NCBI GenBank assembly: GCA_910585605.1
Contig: CAJUFL010000010.1
Span: 18,130 to 82,129 of the forward strand
Length of the DNA: 64,000 bases
Direction: 5' to 3'
Source of the DNA: an uncultured Lachnospiraceae bacterium
Lineage (GTDB): Bacteria > Bacillota > Clostridia > Lachnospirales > Lachnospiraceae
Shown: positions 26,777 to 34,059 of the stretch, piece after piece
Numbering within the stretch: position 1 is the stretch's first letter
How the letters are laid out: each line of letters begins with the position of its first letter
Notes under the pieces: model-generated
What the model was told of the DNA's origin: nothing
What the model saw: only the letters and a program-made list of their open reading frames with translations
The model's database searches: none
Position numbers and translations under genes: made by a program

Positions 26777-26805
26777 TTGTATTTTCAACGTTTTTGTGAG
26801 ATAAT
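26777..26805 (+). promoter_or_regulatory. Promoter of the WYL regulator gene
   Basis: TTGTAT (26777-26782), 17-nt spacer, GATAAT (26800-26805), about 35 nt before the ATG at 26840. Confidence 0.75.
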
Positions 26806-26839
26806 GGGTTGTAGAATACACGAAAGAGAGGAAATTCGT

Positions 26840-27832
26840 ATGGCAAAAGGTGAGAACCAGAGGCTTAAGCTTCTTTATCTGTTGGACATACTGAATACCT
26901 ATACAGACGATGAACACGCACTTTCTATGGCAGAACTTGTATCCAAACTGGATGCATGTGGCGTAAATGCAGAGCGAAAAGCATTATATACGGATATAGA
27001 AGAACTGCGAAAATATGGGGCAGATATTATCGGGGAAAAGGACGGATCAAGCTATACTTATCGTATCGGAAACAGAAAATTTGAACTTGCAGAACTGAAG
27101 CTCCTTGTAGATGCAGTTCAATCATCGAAGTTCATCACAAGAAAGAAATCATCGGAGCTTATCAAAAAACTGGAGGATCAGACGAGTAAGTACCATGCAG
27201 CCACATTGAACCATCAGGTATTTGTGGCTGGGCGTGTAAAGACAATGAATGAGAGTATCTACTACAATGTAGATCTGATCCATACGGCTATTTCGGAGGA
27301 TGTAAAGGTCAGATTCCGGTATTTTATGTGGAACGAACACAAAAAACAGGTTTACAGACGGGGAGGAGCGTATTATAGTGTGTCTCCGTGGGGACTGACA
27401 TGGGATGACGAGAACTATTATCTTATCGGTTATGACGATGAGTATGAGAGTATACGCTATTACAGGGTTGATAAGATGAAGAAGATTGTTATTACTGATG
27501 ATAAGCGGGAGGGTAAGGAAAGTTTTAAATCTTTGGACATGGCTGCATACTCGAAAAAGCGTTTCGGAATGTTTGATGGGGAGGAGACAGAAGTAGAATT
27601 GCTATGTGAGAATCACATGGCTGGTGTCATCGTAGACCGATTTGGAAAGTCCACACCGTTTTTGAAACAGGACGAGAATCATTTTATTGCCATCGTATCT
27701 GTGGCTGTGAGCATACAGTTTATTGGTTGGATTGTTGCTTTGGGAGAGGGCGTGAAGATTGTGGGACCCGACTCGGTGGTAGACCAGATGAGAAATCAGG
27801 TATATCGCCTAAATGAGACATATTTGGATTAG
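26840..27832 (+). CDS. WYL-domain transcriptional regulator
   Basis: 330 residues; ATG 26840 with GAGAGGA fits the promoter, whereas the longer open frame would run through the terminator. The N-terminal winged helix spans about 5-70 (LLYLLDILNTYTDDEHALSM, then AERKALYTDIEELRKYG). The WYL core is at about 150-225 (VKVRFRYFMW..., YYSVSPWGLTWDDENYYLIGYDD). A C-terminal WCX-like extension follows. WYL proteins are ligand-sensing regulators often found beside defence cargo. Here it sits at the border of the defence island, though the IS66 element now separates them. Confidence 0.88.
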   Translation: MAKGENQRLKLLYLLDILNTYTDDEHALSMAELVSKLDACGVNAERKALYTDIEELRKYGADIIGEKDGSSYTYRIGNRKFELAELKLLVDAVQSSKFITRKKSSELIKKLEDQTSKYHAATLNHQVFVAGRVKTMNESIYYNVDLIHTAISEDVKVRFRYFMWNEHKKQVYRRGGAYYSVSPWGLTWDDENYYLIGYDDEYESIRYYRVDKMKKIVITDDKREGKESFKSLDMAAYSKKRFGMFDGEETEVELLCENHMAGVIVDRFGKSTPFLKQDENHFIAIVSVAVSIQFIGWIVALGEGVKIVGPDSVVDQMRNQVYRLNETYLD

Positions 27833-27839
27833 AGGTTAT

Positions 27840-27874
27840 ATGCATCGGAGCAGGTTGGTTCTGATGCATTTTTC
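27840..27874 (+). terminator. Intrinsic terminator after WYL gene
   Basis: ATGCATCGGA (27840-27849) pairs with TCTGATGCAT (27860-27869), with one G-U pair, then TTTTTC. Confidence 0.75.
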
Positions 27875-28072
27875 TTTGATGAAATGATGATTTTTTATAT
27901 GCACGTATAATTGAAATTGAGCGAAATGTGCGATAAATGCGGACTTTGCAGTAATCTAAAAAAGTTTAGAAGAGTACGGACTTTGGGACACCAGTCTGTG
28001 CTACACTTATATCATAAAGGATATCATAGCGTTATCACAGGGAATCTGATTGTGTTTGTGGAGGTATAGAAT

Positions 28073-28207
28073 ATGCTGAATCGTTTCCTTTTCTGGCTGC
28101 ATAGAGATAGCAAAGCAAGAAATTGTAGGAGTATATGTGTTACCTGCATCTATTATGATGAGTGTAGGAGAGACAGGTTAGGTAGGAAAAAGGTAAACGG
28201 TAGATAG
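28073..28207 (+). CDS. Small cysteine-rich ORF, 3' end replaced by IS66
   Basis: ATG 28073 lies 7 nt after a perfect GGAGGT (28060-28065). It encodes 44 residues with Cys at 18, 22, 25 and 31 (CRSICVTC...DEC), suggesting a small metal-binding or disulfide peptide. Codon 41 is the first triplet of the IS66 element. Joining the sequence across one copy of the target duplication restores a 42-residue version ending KKSC. The rest of 27875-28192 shows no other gene. Confidence 0.5.
   Translation: MLNRFLFWLHRDSKARNCRSICVTCIYYDECRRDRLGRKKVNGR
28185..28192. repeat. Left 8-bp target site duplication of IS66
   Basis: GGAAAAAG, identical to 31024-31031 on the other side of the element. Confidence 0.95.
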
Positions 28208-28263
28208 ACTGTACCTCGACTGTAGAGGAAATATGTGTGACAATAGACTATATTTCTATTACG

Positions 28264-28296
28264 AGTATCAAAAGTTAAAGCTCAACTTTTGATACT
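28264..28296 (+). promoter_or_regulatory. Perfect hairpin before tnpA
   Basis: A 13-bp perfect inverted repeat (GTATCAAAAGTT at 28265-28276, with AACTTTTGATAC at 28284-28295, plus one flanking pair) around a 7-nt loop. It ends just before the GGAGGT site of tnpA and may shield translation from read-through transcripts. Confidence 0.6.
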
Positions 28297-28315
28297 ACTA
28301 TACGGAGGTAAGTCT

Positions 28316-28687
28316 ATGAGTTCAGAAACATCTATGGTGGCAGCAACTTTCCGTCTTCAGGAATGGGCTGCCCAGATCAAAGAATGCCAAAGCCGTCCGG
28401 CTGGCATGAGTGTTGCCCGCTGGTGTGCTGATAACGGCATTACAAAGGCGAATTATTATTACCGTCTCCGCCGGGTGCGGAAAGCCTGCCTTGAACATAT
28501 TCAGAAAGAAATTCCTGCGCAGCAGATAGTCCCTGTAGAACCAAAGCTTTTACAGCAGGGACATAAAGGCGGCAATGAGCAGCGGGGACTGGATATTTCC
28601 GCAAAGGGTTTTTCCGTTCATGTAACAGGATCTACATCTATGGCTCTTCTGGCAGCGGTTCTCGAGGTGATACGGAATGCTGAATGA
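28316..28687 (+). CDS. tnpA: IS66 TnpA-like accessory protein
   Basis: 123 residues, ATG 28316 after CGGAGGT. It has the IS66 OrfA pattern: FRLQEWAAQIKECQSRPAGMSVARWCADNGITKANYYYRLRRVRK as a helix-turn-helix region (written here only in part: WCADNGI, YYYRLRRV). Required with TnpB for IS66 transposition. Its stop overlaps the start region of tnpB. Confidence 0.88.
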   Translation: MSSETSMVAATFRLQEWAAQIKECQSRPAGMSVARWCADNGITKANYYYRLRRVRKACLEHIQKEIPAQQIVPVEPKLLQQGHKGGNEQRGLDISAKGFSVHVTGSTSMALLAAVLEVIRNAE

Positions 28688-29039
28688 CGCCACCTGCTTT
28701 AAAGCGGTCTACATTGTCTGCGGCTACACAGACCTGCGTTCCGGAATGGACCGGCTGGCGGCGCTGGTGGAAGCGCAGACGGGAAACCGTCCTTATGTGC
28801 CGGATACCCTTTACCTTTTCTGCGGGCGGCGCACAGACCGTATCAAAGGACTGGTATGGGAAGGGGATGGATGGCTCCTGTTATATAAGAGGCTGTCAGG
28901 AAGCTGTTTTCAATGGCCGCGCAACCCGGAGGAAGTACGTTCCCTGACGCAGCAGCAGTTCCGCTGGCTGATGGAAGGGCTGACGATTGTGCCGAAGAAA
29001 TCAGTCAGACCGGCGGAGCCGCCAGAATATATGGGATGA
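28677..29039 (+). CDS. tnpB: IS66 TnpB (Orf2) accessory protein
   Basis: 120 residues with the IS66 Orf2 pattern: YTDLRSGMDRL near the N-terminus, LYLFCGRRTDRIKGLVWEGDGW in the middle and FQWP...LTQQQFRWLMEGL near the end. Overlaps tnpA by 11 nt. Unlike many family members it has no frameshift or stop. Confidence 0.92.
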   Translation: MLNDATCFKAVYIVCGYTDLRSGMDRLAALVEAQTGNRPYVPDTLYLFCGRRTDRIKGLVWEGDGWLLLYKRLSGSCFQWPRNPEEVRSLTQQQFRWLMEGLTIVPKKSVRPAEPPEYMG

Positions 29040-29333
29040 TGTTTACCCACAGGGCATTTGTGCAAAACAGAGAAATTTTGAAGCTGATGCCATGTACCTG
29101 CAGATGTGCTGTTCCCCTATGGTAAGGACGGTTCCTGCCATAGTTTTACGGACATATATGCCATGATTACCTATGTTTCCTTTTTTGAAAGGATGTAGCC
29201 GGAAAGGACACCATAAGCAGTCCTGATGCACCGGAGGCTCTGGGCATTATGACGGATGCCCTGCCGCGCCGGATTCGCAAAACCTGCTGATTTCTGTTAT
29301 AATGGAACCAGTGGGAAAACAGGAGGCAGCGGC

Positions 29334-30950
29334 ATGGCTTTGGAATATACAGAAGAAAAACTGAACAGCCTGGATAAGGAAACGATCATCCAGCTGTTCC
29401 TGTCACAGCAGGAGCAGCTCAAGCAGATCGACCATACCCTCCAGCTGGTGCTGGAACAGGTGGCGGACTTAAAAAGACAGCGTTTTGGCAGGCGGGCAGA
29501 GAGGCATGAAACAGAAGCCCAGGTCTCTTTGATGGAAGTGGACGGGAAGATCGTATTCTTTAACGAAGCGGAGGCCGTTGCGCAAGAGGCCGTTGAAGCA
29601 GCGGAGACTGCCGCCCGGCAGAAGCCAAAGAAGAGACAGGGAAAGAGGGAAGAAGATCTTTCCGGTCTTCCGGTTGTGGTGATTGAACATTCCATGCCGG
29701 AAGAAGAACTGGAGGAACGGTTCGGAAAAGACGGATTTAAACAACTTCCGGATGAAGTATACCGCAGATATGGGTTTACCCCGGCAAAAGTCGAGGTGGA
29801 GGAGCACCATGTAAAGGTGTACGCCGGAAAGAAGACGGATGAGATCGTCAGGGCCCCGCACCCGGAATGCCTTTTAAAAGGAAGCCTTGTTTCCCCATCC
29901 CTTGAAGCGGCAGTGATAAACGCAAAATACGTCAATGCCGTCCCGCTTTACCGTCAGGAGCAGGAGTTTGAACGTTACGGCCTGCATATACCAAGGCAGA
30001 ACATGGCGAACTGGACAATCCAGTGCGCAGACAGATACCTTGCAGTTCTCTATGATCACCTGCACGAAAGAATGTACGGTTACCATGTACTGCAGGCAGA
30101 CGAAACACCGGTGCTGGTAAATAAAGACGGCCGTCCTGCCGGGGCAAAAAGCTTCATGTGGGTGTACCGTACCGGACAGATGTACACGGACTGCCAGATC
30201 GTCCTGTACGAATACCAGAAGACGCGCAATGCCAGCCATCCCAGAGAGTTCCTAAAGGATTTCAGCGGCATATGCGTCACGGACGGGTACCAGGTCTACC
30301 ACACGATCGAAAACGAACGGGAAGACCTGAAGATTGCCGGATGCTGGTCCCATGCCAGACGGAGATTTGACGAGGCGGTTAAGGGTCTGCCGAAAGTAAA
30401 GCGGAAAGACAGCCGCGCGCACCTTGCGCTGACAATGATACAGGCCATCTACCGGGAGGAGAGGCTGCTGAAAGGTCTCCCGGCAAAAGAGCGGAAAAAC
30501 CGCCGCCAGTTAAGCGTCCGCCCGCTGGTGGAGGCCTATTTCTCATGGGTAAAAGAAAACATTCCCAAAGTACCTCAGAAAAGTAAGACATGGGAAGGTT
30601 TCAATTACTCTATCAACCAGGAGAAATACCTGAAAGTGTTCCTTGATGACGGAGAAGTCCCAATGGACAACAACGCTGCTGAGCAGTCGATCCGTGGATT
30701 CTGTATCGGTAAGAAGAACTGGGTCATGATCGATACGATTGCAGGTGCAGAGTCAAGCGCCATTATATACAGTATTGCAGAAACAGCAAAAGCCAACAAT
30801 CTGAAACCATATGATTATTTTGAATACCTGCTTACCGAGATCCCAAAGCATCTGAATGAGACTGACCGCAGTTTTCTGGACGACCTGCTCCCCTGGTCAC
30901 CGAACCTGCCCGCGAATTGCCGGAAGCCCGGTAAAAAAGAAGTAAAATAA
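29334..30950 (+). CDS. tnpC: IS66 transposase TnpC
   Basis: 538 residues from ATG 29334 after AGGAGG. An N-terminal leucine-rich coiled region and helix-turn-helix lead to a zinc-binding-type section and the DDE domain: ADETPVLV, VTDGYQVYH and, near the C-terminus, EQSIRGFCIGKKNW. It cuts and joins element ends. Full length and intact, so the element may be active. Confidence 0.95.
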   Translation: MALEYTEEKLNSLDKETIIQLFLSQQEQLKQIDHTLQLVLEQVADLKRQRFGRRAERHETEAQVSLMEVDGKIVFFNEAEAVAQEAVEAAETAARQKPKKRQGKREEDLSGLPVVVIEHSMPEEELEERFGKDGFKQLPDEVYRRYGFTPAKVEVEEHHVKVYAGKKTDEIVRAPHPECLLKGSLVSPSLEAAVINAKYVNAVPLYRQEQEFERYGLHIPRQNMANWTIQCADRYLAVLYDHLHERMYGYHVLQADETPVLVNKDGRPAGAKSFMWVYRTGQMYTDCQIVLYEYQKTRNASHPREFLKDFSGICVTDGYQVYHTIENEREDLKIAGCWSHARRRFDEAVKGLPKVKRKDSRAHLALTMIQAIYREERLLKGLPAKERKNRRQLSVRPLVEAYFSWVKENIPKVPQKSKTWEGFNYSINQEKYLKVFLDDGEVPMDNNAAEQSIRGFCIGKKNWVMIDTIAGAESSAIIYSIAETAKANNLKPYDYFEYLLTEIPKHLNETDRSFLDDLLPWSPNLPANCRKPGKKEVK

Positions 30951-30954
30951 GACT

Positions 30955-30995
30955 GGAGCAAATCTGTCTCTATCATACAGGTTTGCTCCAATTTT
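30955..30995 (+). terminator. Terminator at the 3' end of tnpC
   Basis: GGAGCAAATCTGT (30955-30967) pairs with ACAGGTTTGCTCC (30977-30989), 13 pairs with one G-U, followed by AATTTTG. Confidence 0.8.
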
Positions 30996-31023
30996 GTATA
31001 GGTACATACTATCTACCGTTTAC

Positions 31024-31031
31024 GGAAAAAG
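31024..31031. repeat. Right 8-bp target site duplication of IS66
   Basis: GGAAAAAG, the partner of 28185-28192. Confidence 0.95.
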
Positions 31032-31151
31032 TCCTGTTAGAAAGGATGATGATGGGAATGGGTGATGGGAATGCTTGAGGCAACTATTTTATCCAGTTAT
31101 GATAAAATGGCAAGAAGTTGAAGAAAATTCTTTAGAAATTAGATATTATCC

Positions 31152-31180
31152 TTGTAATTATTTATCCATAATGATATAAT
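31152..31180 (+). promoter_or_regulatory. Promoter of the phosphorothioation operon
   Basis: TTGTAA (31152-31157), 17-nt spacer, perfect TATAAT (31175-31180), about 39 nt before the ATG of the first gene. No terminator is evident downstream until after 43269, so this probably drives the whole operon. Confidence 0.8.
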
Positions 31181-31218
31181 AGCAATATATGTTGTTTATG
31201 AACAAGCGAGGTATCAGT

Positions 31219-31431
31219 ATGGGAATAAGTTACAGGAAATTATGGGTGCTATTAGCAGAAAAGGAAATCAGTAAGCAGGAATTCAGAGAACAGCTTGGCA
31301 TAGCATCTGGTACGATGACAAAACTAAATAAGGGGCAAGAGGTAGCTCTTTCTGTGTTACTGCGGATATGTGAGTATTTTCATTGTGATATTGGGGATAT
31401 TTGCGAGGTAGTAGAAAAAAATAAGATTTGA
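31219..31431 (+). CDS. XRE-family regulator of the Ssp operon
   Basis: 70 residues from ATG 31219, which follows GAGGT; ATG 31189 is possible but falls very near the predicted transcript start. Single Cro/C1-type helix-turn-helix of the YozG/DUF739-like type (FREQLGIASGTMTKLNKGQEVALSVLLRICEYF; motif shown in part: LGIASGTMTKL, ALSVLLRICEY). First gene of the operon, 9 nt from sspD, and a likely autoregulator controlling modification and restriction together. Confidence 0.85.
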   Translation: MGISYRKLWVLLAEKEISKQEFREQLGIASGTMTKLNKGQEVALSVLLRICEYFHCDIGDICEVVEKNKI

Positions 31432-31440
31432 GGGAAGAAT

Positions 31441-33177
31441 ATGTTTGAAAGAATATGTCCTAAATGCAATGTCCCCATGGTCGGAGATAGATGCATTAAG
31501 GAGACTTGTGGAAGTAAAACTATTACTTCAAGTACGGTATATTGGTGCGAAAAATGCAATATCCCTATTTTTGACAAGATATGTCCGTCATGTGGATCTG
31601 AAGGAATTTATAAGGCGACAGATATGAGACCTGTATTTCCGGAAGAAAGACTATTGATTGGAATATTAACAGATCAAAGTAGTCCGCTCAGATTTATGAA
31701 CAAATCGGTTTGGTATGGAAGCAATTCGTATGTCGTGGATGGAACAAAGATAAAGGTGTCTATAACGAAGGCTAATAAGTTAAGTCTTGACGAAGTAAGA
31801 AAAATACGAAATTTGTATCTCGAAAATGAAACGAGTATTGATTATGTACCGTTTCAGGAAAATATAGAAAAGTTTATTGAAGCTAACAGGAATAGATATA
31901 ATTATATAACGGAGGAAGCTGTTACCTATATTCAGGGATATCGAAAAAAATATTCTGTTGAGGAAATGCTTGTATCTTTTAGTGGGGGTAAAGACTCTAC
32001 CGTGACATCACATTTGGTTTGTAGTGCGATGGGTACGAATAGGATTCTGCATATTTTTGGAGATACCACATTGGAATTTCCTATGACTTTAGATTACAAG
32101 AAAAGGTTCAACAAAAATGAAGACTCTAAAGGAATTAGGGTGATAACAGCAAAAAATCGAGAAAAGGATTTTGAGAATTTATGTCAGGTTGTAGGACCGC
32201 CCAGTAGAGTGATGAGGTGGTGCTGTACAGTATTCAAGACAGGAGCAATACAAAAAACCATTACATCAGCGTTTAAGGACAAAACTGATGTACTTACATT
32301 CCAAGGGATAAGAAGAAATGAGTCTGCAAGCAGAAGTAAGTATGAAAGAGAAACAGAAAGTCCTAAAATAGCAAAACAGACAGTTGCTTCGCCTATTATA
32401 GATTGGCTAGATTTTGATGTCTGGCTGTATATTCTTACAACAAAGATTGATTTTAACTATGCATATAGATTGGGATATACAAGAGTAGGATGTTGGTGTT
32501 GCCCGAATAATGGTGGATGGTCTGAGTTTTTATCGAAAATACATATGTATGAGCAGTATACTCATTGGAGAAATGTCCTTGTTGACTTTGCAAAGCAGAT
32601 AGGGAAGCCTGATCCCGAGACATATATTGATGAGGGTGGTTGGAAAGCTCGCCAGGGTGGAAATGGACTAGATGCCGCTCAGAAATCCATAGTCTCTTTT
32701 GAACCATGCGCTACTGAGGAGAATGCTTTTAATTATGAATTGCAAAGACCTATTTCAGAAGAACTCTATGAGCTGTTTAAGCCATTTGGATATATAAATA
32801 CTGAGTTAGGAAATAAAAGACTTGGAGAAGTTTATGTTTTAAGTAAAACAGGAAAAGTTATGTTGATTTTGCAAGGGAGAATGGGATCATGCAAGTTGAG
32901 AGTAACCATTAAGGATATTCATATTGCTGGGTCAAAAACTCTTTCTGTAGCAGAAGGCAAGGTTAAATGTCAGATTACAAAATATCAGATGTGCCTTGGG
33001 TGCAAGGCATGCGAAGGTGTTTGTATTCATGATGCAATTAGTGTTAAAGATGATGGGACAGGAAAAATTTTGTATCGCATAGATGATGACAAGTGTGTTA
33101 GATGTACTGCTTGCGTTGCACATTTTAATGCGGGATGTTATATGCGAAAAGTATTAGGCATTAAGAGAGGTAATTGA
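31441..33177 (+). CDS. sspD: SspD-like PP-loop ATPase (DndC/PAPS reductase family) with ferredoxin domain
   Basis: 578 residues. N-terminal zinc-ribbon-like pairs (CPKC at 5-8, further CxxC near 36 and 48), then the PP-loop SGGKDS at 181-186 followed by HIFGDTTLEFP, the mark of PAPS-reductase/ATP-pyrophosphatase proteins. The C-terminus carries two 4Fe-4S motifs: C518-x2-C521-x2-C524-x3-C528 and C552-x2-C555-x2-C558-x7-C566. In phosphorothioation systems this enzyme activates the DNA backbone phosphate for sulfur transfer. Neighbouring DUF4007, ATPase and cysteine desulfurase genes point to Ssp rather than Dnd. The fused ferredoxin and zinc ribbons are notable. Confidence 0.85.
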   Translation: MFERICPKCNVPMVGDRCIKETCGSKTITSSTVYWCEKCNIPIFDKICPSCGSEGIYKATDMRPVFPEERLLIGILTDQSSPLRFMNKSVWYGSNSYVVDGTKIKVSITKANKLSLDEVRKIRNLYLENETSIDYVPFQENIEKFIEANRNRYNYITEEAVTYIQGYRKKYSVEEMLVSFSGGKDSTVTSHLVCSAMGTNRILHIFGDTTLEFPMTLDYKKRFNKNEDSKGIRVITAKNREKDFENLCQVVGPPSRVMRWCCTVFKTGAIQKTITSAFKDKTDVLTFQGIRRNESASRSKYERETESPKIAKQTVASPIIDWLDFDVWLYILTTKIDFNYAYRLGYTRVGCWCCPNNGGWSEFLSKIHMYEQYTHWRNVLVDFAKQIGKPDPETYIDEGGWKARQGGNGLDAAQKSIVSFEPCATEENAFNYELQRPISEELYELFKPFGYINTELGNKRLGEVYVLSKTGKVMLILQGRMGSCKLRVTIKDIHIAGSKTLSVAEGKVKCQITKYQMCLGCKACEGVCIHDAISVKDDGTGKILYRIDDDKCVRCTACVAHFNAGCYMRKVLGIKRGN

Positions 33178-33178
33178 T

Positions 33179-34048
33179 ATGAGTGATGCAATCAGATTGC
33201 AAGGTCATGAGAAATTTTCAATTCGCGATGGATGGATTGGGAAAGCATTGAAGAACATAGAACCATATGAAGATAGCGAATATTCAGATGTGTTTTTGCG
33301 AAAAGATGCACCAGATATTTTTGGTATTGGAAACAATATGGTCAAATCTTTGAGATACTGGATGAAGGCAATCGGGTTTTCAGAAGAAAAAAGTGGAAAA
33401 GGTGTAAAGCTGACTCCGGTAGGTGCAATGATTAAAAAATATGATCCTTATTTTGAAGACATTTTTTCTGTATGGATAGCCCATTTTAAGATTTCTACAA
33501 ATTTCTCTGAGGCTACGACATGGTATTTGTTTTTTAACAAATTTGATGTGGTTGAATTTAGAAAAGATGTAGTCTTTGACAGCTTGCAAAGGGAATTGAT
33601 GGGACGTGTTGAAAAATTCTCAGTAAAATCGTTGCAAAACGATATTGATGTATTACTTAACATGTATAGCAAAGACAAAGAAATTATAGATCCTGAAGAT
33701 AAAACTCTTTCTCCGTTTGTCCAGCTTGGGTTGATCAGATTCAAAGAAGGAGAATATACAAAAGAGCATCCGGACAAAAGGAAGATAAATGAATGGATTA
33801 TTTTGTTTTTTTTAATGGAAAAATATAATTTTGGTGAATCGGCTTCAATCAATGATTTGATTGAGGGAGAAGAGAGTATTGCCTCGGTGTTTCATTTGAC
33901 GACAACACAAATCAACGAATTGCTTGATAAATTAGATTCAAGAGGGTACATCAGGGTGAATCGAACAGCTGGGCTTGATGTGATATACATTGAAACGGAC
34001 ATTACACCGGAAGATGTTATGCGTGAATATTATGAAAATCATAGGTAA
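33179..34048 (+). CDS. sspB: DUF4007 family SspB-like DNA nickase
   Basis: 289 residues; starts 1 nt after sspD. DUF4007 pattern: GHEKFSIRDGWIGKAL near residue 10, then FGIGNNMVKSLRYWMKAIG, LTPVGAMIKKYDPYFED and WIAHFKIS. DUF4007 proteins are the SspB component, reported to nick DNA at the site of single-strand phosphorothioation. The C-terminal 90 residues look like a winged helix (ASINDLIEGEESIASVFHLTTTQINELLDKL; shown in part: TTTQINELLDKL). Position between SspD and SspC genes supports the call. The nickase role is from the family, not visible as a motif here. Confidence 0.82.
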   Translation: MSDAIRLQGHEKFSIRDGWIGKALKNIEPYEDSEYSDVFLRKDAPDIFGIGNNMVKSLRYWMKAIGFSEEKSGKGVKLTPVGAMIKKYDPYFEDIFSVWIAHFKISTNFSEATTWYLFFNKFDVVEFRKDVVFDSLQRELMGRVEKFSVKSLQNDIDVLLNMYSKDKEIIDPEDKTLSPFVQLGLIRFKEGEYTKEHPDKRKINEWIILFFLMEKYNFGESASINDLIEGEESIASVFHLTTTQINELLDKLDSRGYIRVNRTAGLDVIYIETDITPEDVMREYYENHR

Positions 34049-34059
34049 GGTGATAAGTT

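Larger units (their letters stand above)
28193..31023 (+). mobile_element. Complete IS66-family insertion sequence
   Basis: 2831 bp. Ends begin GTAAACGGTAGATAG in inverted orientation (28193-28207 and complement of 31009-31023), with partial similarity continuing inwards; GTAA ends and 8-bp duplications are typical of IS66. It contains the three usual genes tnpA, tnpB and tnpC, all open. G+C content is visibly higher than in the flanking AT-rich DNA. The perfect target duplication GGAAAAAG indicates a recent, intact insertion. The 29040-29333 gap inside it holds no supported gene. Confidence 0.96.

Noticed and set aside
29297..29935. 212-codon minus-strand ORF inside tnpC
   Set aside because: Ser/Cys-rich shadow of the transposase frame in G+C-rich DNA; no start signal.
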